A stretch of 64,000 nt of DNA from Flavobacterium sp. MDT1-60 (GTDB lineage Bacteria > Bacteroidota > Bacteroidia > Flavobacteriales > Flavobacteriaceae): contig NZ_CP062159.1 of assembly GCF_014844035.1 (NCBI RefSeq), positions 3,782,001 to 3,846,000 on the forward strand, in the 5' to 3' direction. The position numbers and the translations under genes are program-made. The notes below the pieces were generated by a model that worked only from the letters and a program-made list of their open reading frames with translations, ran no database searches and had not been told where the DNA came from. Shown one piece after another: positions 8,776-18,082 of this stretch. Each line of letters begins with the position of its first letter. Positions within the stretch are counted from its first letter, which is position 1.

Positions 8776-10128
8776 ATGAGTACAGAAAAAATATATTCGG
8801 TAATAGGTATCGGAATTGGTCCCTTTAATCTTGGGCTTGCAGCTCTTATCGAACCTGTTGAAGAATTATCAGCATTATTTTTTGATCAGTCAGAAAACTT
8901 TGACTGGCATCCGGGTCTTATGCTGAATAACGCAACGCTTCAGGTGCCGTTTTTAGGAGATTTGGTCACAATGGCGGATCCAACAAACAGATACAGCTTC
9001 TTAAATTATATCAAAGAAAGCGGCCGATTGTATAAATTTTACATTCGTGAAAACTTCTTTATTTACAGAAGAGAGTATAATGAATATTGCAAATGGGTCG
9101 CTGCTCAGTTGCCAAACTGCAGGTTTTCACATAAAGTAGTTTCAATAGATTATGTTGATGATGTTTATAAAATAATCGTCATGAATACTCAGACTTGTAT
9201 AACAGCTACTTATTATGCTGATAAAATTGTTTTAGGTACAGGAACTTCGCCACATATTCCTGAGTTTATTGATCAGGAAGTGCTGCATAATGTAATTCAT
9301 GCTTCGAAATATTTGTATTTCAAATCGCATATTCGCAAAAATGCATCGGTAACTATTATCGGTTCCGGACAAAGTGCAGCAGAAGTTTTCCGTGATCTTT
9401 TGCCTGAAACTGAAAATGGATTACAACTGAAATGGTTTACCCGTTCCTCTCATTTTTTTCCACTTGACAATAAATCAAAATTGACGTTGGAACTAACTTC
9501 TCCAGAATATGTAGATCATTTTCATAGTCTTTCTCCTGAAAAACGTCAACAACTTCTGGCCAGACAGCACGGGCTTTATAAAGGTATTGATCAGGAATTA
9601 ATCAATGAAATTTTCGACAGTTTATACGAAATGAGTTTAGAAGATAAAGCGCTGAATGTAGAATTGCGTTCGAATATGCGCCTGGCTTCAGTCAATCAGG
9701 AAGCCGACGGATCTTATAATCTGGATTTTATACATACTGAATTGGATCAGCCTTTCGATGATCAAACCGATTATGTGATTCTGGCAACAGGCTATAAATA
9801 CAAAGAACCAGCGATTCTTTCAGGAATTGAAAGCAAAATCAATCGTTTGGAAAATGGTTTGTTTAATGTAAATCGCAATTACACGATCGACAAGAATGGC
9901 ACCGATATTTTTGTTCAGAATGCCGAATTACACACGCACGGACTCTCGACTCCTGACTTAGGAATGGGCGCTTACAGAAATTCATGCATTATAAATCAAT
10001 TGGCAAATCGTGAAGTCTATAAGGTAGAAAAACGAATTGCTTTCCAACAATTTGGTGTACAAAAAACAGCATCAACATTGGTTGAAAATGATGTTCTGGA
10101 ACTAATAAACGAACAATTAAATAATTAA
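8776..10128 (+). CDS. Lysine/ornithine/diamine N-monooxygenase (IucD/DesB family)
   Basis: 450 residues. A flavin-dependent N-hydroxylating monooxygenase: FAD-binding VIGIGIGPFNLGLAALI at the N-terminus, the LQVPFLGDLVTMADPTNRYSFLNY substrate/FAD segment at about residue 60, NADPH-binding VTIIGSGQSAAEVFRDLLP at about 195, and the ATGY motif (VILATGYKYKEPAIL) at about 335. It should hydroxylate the terminal amine of cadaverine or lysine, giving the hydroxamate precursor for the acyltransferase domain of the upstream gene. It follows that gene by 18 nt and precedes the second synthetase by 11 nt. The exact amine is not decided by sequence. Confidence 0.92.
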   Translation: MSTEKIYSVIGIGIGPFNLGLAALIEPVEELSALFFDQSENFDWHPGLMLNNATLQVPFLGDLVTMADPTNRYSFLNYIKESGRLYKFYIRENFFIYRREYNEYCKWVAAQLPNCRFSHKVVSIDYVDDVYKIIVMNTQTCITATYYADKIVLGTGTSPHIPEFIDQEVLHNVIHASKYLYFKSHIRKNASVTIIGSGQSAAEVFRDLLPETENGLQLKWFTRSSHFFPLDNKSKLTLELTSPEYVDHFHSLSPEKRQQLLARQHGLYKGIDQELINEIFDSLYEMSLEDKALNVELRSNMRLASVNQEADGSYNLDFIHTELDQPFDDQTDYVILATGYKYKEPAILSGIESKINRLENGLFNVNRNYTIDKNGTDIFVQNAELHTHGLSTPDLGMGAYRNSCIINQLANREVYKVEKRIAFQQFGVQKTASTLVENDVLELINEQLNN

Positions 10129-10139
10129 ATAAAATCCGG

Positions 10140-11972
10140 ATGACAACCTCAGAAAATATATTCAAAGACGCACAGCATCTTAATTCACCTATTTGGGATA
10201 AGGTAAATCGGAGCTTACTCGCCAAAAGTATCTCGGAATTGATGCGCGAAGATGTGGCAAAACCCCAAATAATTAGCCGTGAAGAAGATGGTTTGACCCA
10301 TTTTATTTTAAAAACCGATAAAGAAAACATTTATTACCAGTTTTCAGCTTATCCACGATTTCTAAACTACTGGCATATCGTCAAAGAAAGCATTTATAAA
10401 ATTGAAGATGAACAGAAATTAGACAGTGTTGATGTGCCAAATTTCTTTCTGGAACTTCAGGAAACTTTTGGAATTAATTCTTTCACCCTCGCCCATTATA
10501 TTGAGGAATTGCTTCACACTTTATATGCCGATGCTTTTATTCATTCAAAACGCCGATTATCTGCAGCAAAATTAGCCAATGCTGATTTTCAAACAATAGA
10601 ACACAGTCTCGACGGTCATCCGTGGGTAATTGTAAACAAGGGCCGAATTGGTTTTGACTCCGAAGATTATGAAAATTACACGCCGGAATCCGGCCAAAAA
10701 ACACGTTTAGTCTGGATTGCGGCACATAAAAAAAGAGCCACTTTACGTCTGCAAACCGATATGGATGATCAGACCTTCTATGAAAATGAAATTGGTTCAG
10801 AGAAAATAGCTGTTTTCAAAAACAAGTTAATCCAGTCAAAAGTAAATCCGGATGATTATATTTTTATTCCCGTGCATTTATGGCAATGGCAGAATAAACT
10901 GGTTATGCAATTTGCTAATGATATTGCTTCTAAACATCTTATTCCATTAGAATTAACTGAAGATATTTATAGTCCGCAACAAAGTATTCGTACTTTTTTT
11001 AATCAAAGCAAACCTCATAAACATTACGTAAAAACGTCAATGTCGATCTTAAACACGAGCCATATCAGAGGTTTATGTCCGAGACAATTGTCGGTGGCGC
11101 CACGTCTTACCGGTTATCTTAAGGATATTCTTAAAAAAGATCTTCATTTACAAAAAATGGGCGTAATACTTTTAGGCGAAATGGTTTCTGTTAGCTATAC
11201 ACATCCCAGTTACAGTAAAATCGTAAATCCTCCCTATCAATACAATGAGTATTTGGGTGCTATGTGGCGCGAGAGTCCAATAAATTTTCTAAAACACGGA
11301 GAAAATTTAATGACCATGGCGGCATTACTTTATGTTGACGATCACGGAAAAAGTTTGGTGGAAGAGCTTATTGAAAAATCAGGACTCTCGACAGAACAAT
11401 GGCTAAAAGCCTATATGACAGCGTATCTTAAACCGGTACTTCAAATCTATTACCAACATTCACTATGCATCGATCCGCATGGCCAAAATGTGATTCTTAT
11501 TCTTAAAGATTACGTTCCAACCCGTATTGCTTTGCAGGACTTTGTGGGTGATATTTTAATTAATGAAGAAGGAAAGAAAAAGCTTCCACAGGAATTTATC
11601 GAAAACATGTTTGTAGCTTCTCCAAACCCTGAAAATGCGCCTTTAACAATCCTTATTGCCGTTTTCGATGCTTTTTTCAGATACCTGAGCGATGTAATGA
11701 TTACAAGTGCAAACTATTCAGAAACTTCTTTTTGGAATTGCGTTCATGATATTATTTTAGAATATCAGCAAGAACATCCGGAACTGCAGGATATGTTTGA
11801 TAAGTACAATTTATTCATTCCTGAATTTAAACGTCTTATTTTCAATAGCCGCCGTTTATATAATGGTTACGAAGAAACTGCTGGTTTTCCGCACATGAAA
11901 AAAAGTGGTTTTATTCCGAATCCTTTGCATCAACTGATTCATGAAGAAGTACTAACCGAAAAACAAAACTAA
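10140..11972 (+). CDS. NIS siderophore synthetase, IucA/IucC family (second copy)
   Basis: 610 residues, the usual family length. Recognisable blocks are LDGHPWVIVNKGRIGF at about residue 158, FIPVHLWQWQNKLVMQF at about 240, SIRTFFNQSKPHKHYVKTSMSILNTSHIRGL at about 282 and SLCIDPHGQNVILILKDYVPTRIALQDF at about 440. NIS synthetases adenylate a carboxylate (citrate, succinyl or similar) and condense it with an amine or hydroxylamine. Together with the fused synthetase upstream, two condensation steps are available, as in aerobactin-type assembly. The stop codon overlaps the start of the exporter gene by one base. Confidence 0.92.
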   Translation: MTTSENIFKDAQHLNSPIWDKVNRSLLAKSISELMREDVAKPQIISREEDGLTHFILKTDKENIYYQFSAYPRFLNYWHIVKESIYKIEDEQKLDSVDVPNFFLELQETFGINSFTLAHYIEELLHTLYADAFIHSKRRLSAAKLANADFQTIEHSLDGHPWVIVNKGRIGFDSEDYENYTPESGQKTRLVWIAAHKKRATLRLQTDMDDQTFYENEIGSEKIAVFKNKLIQSKVNPDDYIFIPVHLWQWQNKLVMQFANDIASKHLIPLELTEDIYSPQQSIRTFFNQSKPHKHYVKTSMSILNTSHIRGLCPRQLSVAPRLTGYLKDILKKDLHLQKMGVILLGEMVSVSYTHPSYSKIVNPPYQYNEYLGAMWRESPINFLKHGENLMTMAALLYVDDHGKSLVEELIEKSGLSTEQWLKAYMTAYLKPVLQIYYQHSLCIDPHGQNVILILKDYVPTRIALQDFVGDILINEEGKKKLPQEFIENMFVASPNPENAPLTILIAVFDAFFRYLSDVMITSANYSETSFWNCVHDIILEYQQEHPELQDMFDKYNLFIPEFKRLIFNSRRLYNGYEETAGFPHMKKSGFIPNPLHQLIHEEVLTEKQN

Positions 11973-13378
11973 TGAAAGAAGCCATTTTAAAAACCCGCTC
12001 TTTCTTTGGTCTTTTAAGGCGTTCGCTTGCAGGAACTGAAAGCAATTTCACTTCCGGAAGTATCAACAAAACAATCATTTTGTTGTCAGTGCCAATGGTT
12101 GCAGAGCTTTTGATGGAATCCTTATTTGTATGTTCGAACCTTTTCTTTGTGAGTACATTGGGGACAAATGCAATTTCTATTGCCGGAGCGACTACTACTT
12201 TTATTACGTTTTGTTATTCCGTTTCAATAGGTCTTGGAATTGCTGCATCGGCAATGATTTCGAGAAGAATTGGCGAGAAAAAATTCAAAGCAGCAGGCCA
12301 AACCACCATGCAGGTAATTTACATAACTGTACCAATTGCCGCACTTATAAGCATCATTTGTTCTATTTGGGCAACTGATATTATGAGTGCCATGGGACTT
12401 TCTGATGCAATGGTTCAGGAAGGAACGTCGTACGGAATTGTCATGTTTGCGTCAAGCGGATTTTTAATTCTCCGCATCGTAATCAACGGAATCTTTCGTG
12501 GTGCGGGCGATGCATCGACGGCGATGAGAATACTCTGGCTTTCGAATGCCATAAATATTGCACTATGTCCAATATTCATCTTTGGCTGGGGACCAATTCC
12601 GGCTTACGGTTTACTGGGAGTTGGATTAGCGACTTTAATTGCCAGAGTTATTGGGGTACTTTATCAGGCGTGGCATCTGGTAAGAGGAAAAACGGTATTA
12701 AAAATAGGATTAGCGCAGTTAGTGTTCAATCTGGCTATTTTCAAAAGAGTGGTAAAACTGGCTTTTGGCGGAACGGTTCAGTTTATTATTCCGGCTTCAA
12801 GTTGGGTTTTTATGATCAAAATTATGTCTCATTTTGGTGAAAGTGCGCTTGCGGGATATATTCTGGCACAAAGAGTAACCTCTATCGCCACAATGCCGGC
12901 CTGGGGCCTTGGGAACGCAGCAGGAATTTTAACCGGACAAAATCTTGGAGCAAAACAACCGGAAAGAGCTGAAAAATCGGTTTGGAGAGCGGGAATGCTT
13001 AATATGGGATTTCTTGTTTTAATTGGAGTCTGCTGGATTTTCCTTGCAGTTCCTGTTGTCAAAATTTTTACAGCTATTCCTGAAGTTATCTCTTTTAGTA
13101 CGATGTATATCCATCTCATTTCTATCGCCTATATACTTCTCGGTTATACGATGGTTATTTCAAGAGCGCTCAACGCAGCAGGCGAAGTAAAAGTCGTTAC
13201 CTGGCTTTATATCCTAATGTTTTACATCGTTCAGATTCCGCTAGCCTATACCTTAGGAATCTCTTTTGAACTGGGATCAAATGGTGTTTTTACAGCCATC
13301 CTTATTTCGGAAATTGTATTGGCAGTCGCCTGTATTATTGTCTTCCGTAAAGGAAAATGGAAGCATACCAAGGTTTAA
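11972..13378 (+). CDS. MATE-family efflux transporter, probable siderophore exporter
   Basis: 468 residues with about 12 hydrophobic helices. Two MatE halves begin around SINKTIILLSVPMVAELLMESLF and LAQLVFNLAIFKRVVKLAFGGTVQFIIP. The conserved RIVINGIFRGAGDASTAMRILWLSN segment and its counterpart GYILAQRVTSIATMPAWGLGNAAGILTGQNLG are clear. MATE proteins are Na+ or H+ antiporters in the inner membrane. Its start codon sits in the TAATG overlap with the preceding synthetase gene, so it is translationally coupled to siderophore synthesis. Export of the product is the simplest role, by context. Confidence 0.9.
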   Translation: MKEAILKTRSFFGLLRRSLAGTESNFTSGSINKTIILLSVPMVAELLMESLFVCSNLFFVSTLGTNAISIAGATTTFITFCYSVSIGLGIAASAMISRRIGEKKFKAAGQTTMQVIYITVPIAALISIICSIWATDIMSAMGLSDAMVQEGTSYGIVMFASSGFLILRIVINGIFRGAGDASTAMRILWLSNAINIALCPIFIFGWGPIPAYGLLGVGLATLIARVIGVLYQAWHLVRGKTVLKIGLAQLVFNLAIFKRVVKLAFGGTVQFIIPASSWVFMIKIMSHFGESALAGYILAQRVTSIATMPAWGLGNAAGILTGQNLGAKQPERAEKSVWRAGMLNMGFLVLIGVCWIFLAVPVVKIFTAIPEVISFSTMYIHLISIAYILLGYTMVISRALNAAGEVKVVTWLYILMFYIVQIPLAYTLGISFELGSNGVFTAILISEIVLAVACIIVFRKGKWKHTKV

Positions 13379-13401
13379 AAAACTAAAGATTTAGACATTT
13401 C

Positions 13402-13634
13402 ACCCCGCTGGGGTTTAACGAAATTAATTCGTGATTTTCTATAAACATGATGTTCCGCCGGAACTAATATATCAGGGGTTTAACCGAACGAATTTTAGGC
13501 TTTCCTATAAATATTAAGTTCTTCATGTATAAACATTTCGTCTCAGTAGGGACTTAAACTTTAATAAAAGCTCCAGCGGAGCTTTATATTTATAGCTTAT
13601 CCGAATGCCATTTTTATAAAAGCTCCAGCGGAGC
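13402..13634. repeat. Comb of short GC-rich hairpins in the 338-bp gap after the exporter gene
   Basis: The gap 13379-13716 holds small hairpins with three-base loops: ACCCC-GCT-GGGGT (13402-13414), GTTCC-GCC-GGAAC (13452-13464), AAAGCTCC-AGC-GGAGCTTT (13567-13585) and GCTCC-AGC-GGAGC (13622-13634). The spacing within pairs is about 50 bp, with degenerate copies between. 'Ctataaacat'-like strings recur between units. It could act as a transcription attenuator between the exporter and the ACP gene, or be a REP-like element. Confidence 0.6.
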
Positions 13635-13716
13635 GATATTTTCGCCATCTGCTTTATTATGTTAAAACATTTTACACAAAATTTTAAAAATAACAATTAA
13701 TTTAAATATTAGAAAT

Positions 13717-13959
13717 ATGAATACAATAGAACAATTACACGGCGTATTTTCAAGAGCTTTTGAAATTCCGGTTGAAGCAGTAAATGACCAATTAGAGTAT
13801 CAGGCTATTGCCGAATGGGATTCTATGAGCCATTTGGTATTAATAGAAGAACTGGAAAGCACTTATAAAATTTCTATAGAAATGGAAGATATTCTGGAAA
13901 TGGGAAGCGTAGCAAAAATCAAAGATATTCTTAAAAAATATGGATTTGAAATTAATTAG
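13717..13959 (+). CDS. Acyl/peptidyl carrier protein
   Basis: 80 residues with the carrier-protein pattern. The phosphopantetheine-accepting serine is S36 in AEWDSMSHLVLIEELE, and a typical last helix follows (SVAKIKDILKKYGF). It lies 15 nt upstream of an AMP-dependent ligase, which most likely charges it. It is separated from the siderophore operon by the hairpin comb, so co-transcription is uncertain. A role in supplying an acyl group to the siderophore, or in an unrelated small pathway, are both open. Confidence 0.88.
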   Translation: MNTIEQLHGVFSRAFEIPVEAVNDQLEYQAIAEWDSMSHLVLIEELESTYKISIEMEDILEMGSVAKIKDILKKYGFEIN

Positions 13960-13974
13960 AATAGACCTAAACCT

Positions 13975-15366
13975 ATGGAACTATACAATTTAATCAGGAA
14001 AAACGAAAAACTGACCTTTACAGATTCCAGTACAGGGCTTTCAAAATCTATTGCAGATATGCATCAGTCTTTGGAAATTGAAAACCTGCGTTCTGTGGTT
14101 TTTATTTACAATGACAATCAGTTACCGGCAATCGAAACGTTACTAAACTTTTATCAAAGCAGGTACACAATTGCGCTGTTGGGAATGGGGCTATTGGAAG
14201 ATTTTAAGGAGAATTTAGAACAAAAATATACTCCTTATTACATTTACGATCCAACTCGTGCTGAAATAGAAGGTTACACTGCTGTGAATGCTTCAGATAC
14301 GATTGTTTTGTTTAAGCGAAATGTAAATTTAGTATATCCAATACATCCAAAAATTAAACTTTTGCTGAGCACTTCAGGAACAACGGGTTCACCAAAATTT
14401 GTCAGACTTTCTGATGAAAACCTGGTGCAGAATGCGAAGTCGATTGTGGAATATATGCCGATTCGAACAGATGATGTTGTGCCCTTAAATGTGCCGATTA
14501 ATTTTGTTTACGGCTTATCTATTTTCACGACAAATTGCATCAAAGCCAATCAGATTGTTTGTACAGATAAAGACGCTTTTCAAAAAGAATTCTGGGCCGA
14601 TTTTAAGAAATATGGATACTCTACCTTAGGTGGAGTTCCTTATTTTTATGAGATGTTGTACAGTATTGGTTTTTTCAAAAAAGATCATCCTTCACTTCGA
14701 TATCTTACGCATACAGGCGGAATGCTGAATCATAAATTGATTGAAGCTATTTCGGATTTCAGTGAAAAATTCGGAAAACAATTCTTTGCGCAGTACGGTC
14801 AAACCGAAGCTTGTGGCCGAATGGCTTATTTGCCTCCAAAAGATCTTTTGAGAAAAGGAACTTCAATTGGTTTACCTGTAAAAAACGGGAGTTTCGAAAT
14901 CGACAATGAAACAGATGAACTGATTTATACAGGTCCAAATGTATTTGGAGGATATGCTAATGTGAGAGGTGATCTTCAGTTTTTTGAACAGCAGGAAAAA
15001 CTCCACACAGGAGACAAAGCCCGAAAAGATGATGAAGGTTACTACTATATTGTAGGCAGGATAAAACGAATTGTAAAATTATTTGGTGTACGACTTAATC
15101 TCGATGAAACAGAACTGCTTCTGAAAGATGCTTTGGGCGGACAAACTTTTATTTGTTTAGGAATAAACGATAAACATTTAGCTGTTATGTATACGGATAA
15201 GAACTTAAACAAAGAGTTAATTCTAAAGGTTTTAAAAGCAAAACTGAATCTTCATGCCAATTCTTTAAAAGTGATGTTTATAGAAGATGTGCCACTTACG
15301 CCAAATGGAAAAGTAAATTATCCGTTGCTTAAAGAAGCTTTAGAAATAGAGATCCTGGTGAAATAA
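13975..15366 (+). CDS. AMP-dependent acyl/amino-acid ligase (ANL superfamily)
   Basis: 463 residues. The adenylation signatures are LLLSTSGTTGSPKFVRLS (P-loop, about residue 125), the FFAQYGQTEACGRM motif (about 267), HTGDKARKDDEGYYYIVGRIKRIVKLFGVRLN (hinge region, about 345) and the catalytic lysine in PLTPNGKVNYPLLKE near the C-terminus. Such stand-alone enzymes activate a carboxylic acid and load it onto CoA or a carrier protein; the ACP gene immediately before it suggests the latter. The protein is shorter than typical acyl-CoA synthetases (500-550). The substrate is not predictable here. Confidence 0.88.
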   Translation: MELYNLIRKNEKLTFTDSSTGLSKSIADMHQSLEIENLRSVVFIYNDNQLPAIETLLNFYQSRYTIALLGMGLLEDFKENLEQKYTPYYIYDPTRAEIEGYTAVNASDTIVLFKRNVNLVYPIHPKIKLLLSTSGTTGSPKFVRLSDENLVQNAKSIVEYMPIRTDDVVPLNVPINFVYGLSIFTTNCIKANQIVCTDKDAFQKEFWADFKKYGYSTLGGVPYFYEMLYSIGFFKKDHPSLRYLTHTGGMLNHKLIEAISDFSEKFGKQFFAQYGQTEACGRMAYLPPKDLLRKGTSIGLPVKNGSFEIDNETDELIYTGPNVFGGYANVRGDLQFFEQQEKLHTGDKARKDDEGYYYIVGRIKRIVKLFGVRLNLDETELLLKDALGGQTFICLGINDKHLAVMYTDKNLNKELILKVLKAKLNLHANSLKVMFIEDVPLTPNGKVNYPLLKEALEIEILVK

Positions 15367-15382
15367 ACCATTTCGACAAATA

Positions 15383-15420
15383 AAAAAATCACCTCTATTA
15401 AAACATAGGGGTGATTTTTA
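15383..15420. terminator. Bidirectional terminator between convergent ligase and receptor genes
   Basis: AAAATCACC-TCTAT and ATAG-GGGTGATTTT form an AT-flanked hairpin with one bulge and T runs on both strands. It sits in the 73-bp convergent gap. Confidence 0.75.
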
Positions 15421-15439
15421 GTTTTAACTGAAATCAAAT

Positions 15440-17777
15440 TTAGAATCTGAAAGTCAAATTTACTAAGAAATTTGCTGGTGGCTGTGGCGCTCCCCAAGAA
15501 CTCCAGTATTTTTCATTGGTAAGGTTGTTTAACTTAACCCCCACTCTCCAGTTTGGTTGCTCATAAAATACAGTTTGATTAAAAATCGTGTAAGATGGAA
15601 TATAAAAAGTATTCGCAGTCGACATATAACTTTTGTCCACATAATTCGCTCCAACTCCAATACCAAATCCTTTAAAACATTTTGAAATTTATAAGAAGCC
15701 CAAAAGTTGACTACATCTTCTGGTGCATCTTGTGCTTTATTACCTTCAATCGCTTTGTTAGCCTCACTTGTTTTTACGATACGATTATCATTATAAGCAT
15801 ATCCTGCAGTAATATCCAAACCAGGAAGCGGGTGCGCTAAAAATTCAAACTCAACACCTTTACTTACCTGTTTTCCATCTTGTTGGTAAACTAAATCAGC
15901 TTGTCTTATTACAGCGTTATCATTCGTAATTTTATAATAACTAACTGTTGCACTTATTTTTTATTAAACAATTCGGTCTTTATACCTGCCTCATATTGAT
16001 TTGCGTAAAGCGGATCTAATATCAATTGCTCGCCACTTGGTTGTAAAACCGGTGCTAAATTCTGGAATCCGTTCATGTAATTTCCGAATATAGAAACCTG
16101 ATCTTTAACAACCTGATATACCACTCCTAATTTTGGTGATAATGAATTTTGGCTATAGCCCGGTACTGTTCCGCTTTCTTTTCGGTCAAAATTATCTAAA
16201 CGCAAACTGGCCATTGCGTACAATCTGTCTGCAACACCTAATACATAAGACGCATAACCGCTAAAAGTATATTCATCTCTTCCTGCTCTAATAACCGGTG
16301 CCAACAATACTTTATCAATTTCATTTCTTCTTACCGGAGTAAAATTGGTTGTAACATCAATTGTTCTGAATGGAGCTGTAGGTGTTGGTGTTGACGAAAA
16401 TGTATCCGTATAATATCTGTAATTAACACCAGCTAAGATTTTATGTTTTAAAATTCCTGTCGAAAATTCACCATTAATATTTTCCTGAATATTAGTGTAA
16501 TTACTTGAAATAGGTCCAAAAACCGTTGCGCGTATAGTAGCTGTAGTAGGCGAAGTCCAGGTTGGTAAAACCTGATAGCTGTAATCCACATCTTCATTTA
16601 CATAAGAGAACAAAGTAGTTGACTTCCAATGATCTGATATTTGATACTCTGCCTGAACGAATGCTTTTGATGAAGACGATTTTGCATCAGCATCATCATG
16701 TACTAATGATTTTTTATAATCTAATTTTATATCTCCCGGATTAGTAATTCCAGAAGCAGTGGTAACAGTTGGGAATAAGGCTCTGGTATTATTCACCTTA
16801 AATAATTCGGCATCTATATTGAAAGTAAGTTTTTCACTTGCTTTAAAAGTAATACTCGGAGTAAAAGATAATGTTTTATTAAAACCGTAATCTAAAAAGC
16901 TTTTTTCATTATTAACCGCGGCATTAAGTCTAAAAAGTACTTTTTTATCTTTAGTTAAAGGAGTATTAATGTCAACTGTAAGTCGGTTTACACCATAACT
17001 TCCGCCTGTATACGAAATTTCAGTAGTTGATGCTTCAAAAGGCTTTTTAGTAACCAGATTAACAACTCCTCCAAAAGAAGAAGCAGACGATCCAAACAAA
17101 GTTCCTGAAGGTCCTTTTAACACTTCAATTCGCTCTACGTTTGCAATACCAACAGTTGATCTTCCTGATAATGTTTCCATTCCGTTTCGGGAATTAATTC
17201 CCACAGTGAAACCTCTAAAAATAACTGCAAATCCGCCTGAAGGATAATTAAGCGGTACAACTCCCGGTGCGTTTCTTATAGCGCCAGCTGCATCAATTAC
17301 AATTTGTTCCTGAATTAGTTCTTTGTGTATAACATTATAAACCTGTGGATTTTCTATGTTTTTAAGCGGCATTCTGGCAACATATTGTGTTTTTTTAGAA
17401 AGAAGACTTTTTCTGTTACTAATAACAACTTCCTGCAGCTCTTTATTAGAAACGCTCAATTGTTCATTGACTACAGTCGTTTTATTAATTTCAATCATAA
17501 CCTGCTTTTCCACAGTTTCATAACCAGCCAGAGAGATTTGTAAGGTGTAGTTGTTTTCTCTTACTCTGCTGATTTCAAAATTTCCATCTTCATCTGTAGT
17601 AGTTCCATATTTTGAATTTTTAAGTATAATATTTACATCTGATGCAGGTTTCCCATCAGAAGTGTTGATATGTCCTTTTATTTTTCCATGATTTTGTTGT
17701 GCAAAAGAAGAAAGGGCTGAAAATAAAAGCCCCATCATAAATAAAAACTTTGATGTTCTTAAACTAAGATATTTCAT
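15440..17777 (-). pseudogene. TonB-dependent siderophore receptor, interrupted by two single-base frameshifts as assembled
   Basis: The first 607 codons (17777-15954) read signal peptide, carboxypeptidase-regulatory-like domain (HGKIKGHINTSDGKPASDV), plug (GGFAVIFRGFTVG, IEVLKGPSGTLFGSSASSFGGVVNLVTKK) and barrel. The frame then stops in an A6 run (15957-15962, plus-strand T). Restoring one A continues as ISATVSYYKITNDNAVIRQA. A second missing base near 15669-15673 breaks the frame again. Correcting it gives KGFGIGVGANYVDKSYM and the proper end, with LTFRF at the C-terminus. The full product would be about 780 residues, normal for ferric-siderophore receptors. It is the expected importer for the neighbouring siderophore. 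Both lesions are in short homopolymers, so sequencing error is as likely as real inactivation. Confidence 0.85.
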
Positions 17778-17806
17778 TGATTTAATTTTTGGTTAGTGAT
17801 TTATTC

Positions 17807-17864
17807 TTATTTAGAATTAATAAAAACAGTGCAAAAATATAAATTAATACTTGTTTAACAAGTA
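17807..17864 (-). promoter_or_regulatory. Receptor promoter with iron-box-like site and an upstream palindrome
   Basis: On the minus strand: TTG (17861-17859), 19 nt, TATTTTTG (17839-17832), a full consensus match. Eight bases further comes TTATTAATTCTAAATAA (17823-17807), differing by one base from the site at 4071-4087 and covering the expected start point. The perfect 8-1-8 palindrome TACTTGTT-T-AACAAGTA (17848-17864) covers the -33 element and may bind a second regulator. Confidence 0.6.
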
Positions 17865-17992
17865 AATCTCAATTTATTCTTAAAAAAAAGCCGTCTCTAC
17901 TCGTCAATTAAGAGGATTTTCTCTTTTGATGCTTACTATTAAATGGAATATTCCAATGTTAAATTCTCAATTTATTTTTCTCAACATAACCC

Positions 17993-18020
17993 ATATTTAG
18001 TCTAAATAAGTTTAAATTTG
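17993..18020 (+). promoter_or_regulatory. Promoter region of the PepSY gene with iron-box-like site
   Basis: ATATTTAGTCTAAATAA (17993-18009) contains the 6-1-6 palindrome ATTTAG-T-CTAAAT. It lies directly before a -7 element TAAATTTG (18013-18020). A repressor here would overlap the spacer. No clear -33 TTG is seen. The remainder of the 17778-18082 gap shows no gene. Confidence 0.5.
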
Positions 18021-18082
18021 CGCCAGATCCTGAGAAAACACATTTCAGGTTAGTGTTTGAGATTGCTACTAAAGATTTATAT

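Noticed and set aside
12130..13119. Several short frames inside the MATE gene
   Set aside because: They overlap a clearly coding membrane protein and have frame-shadow composition.
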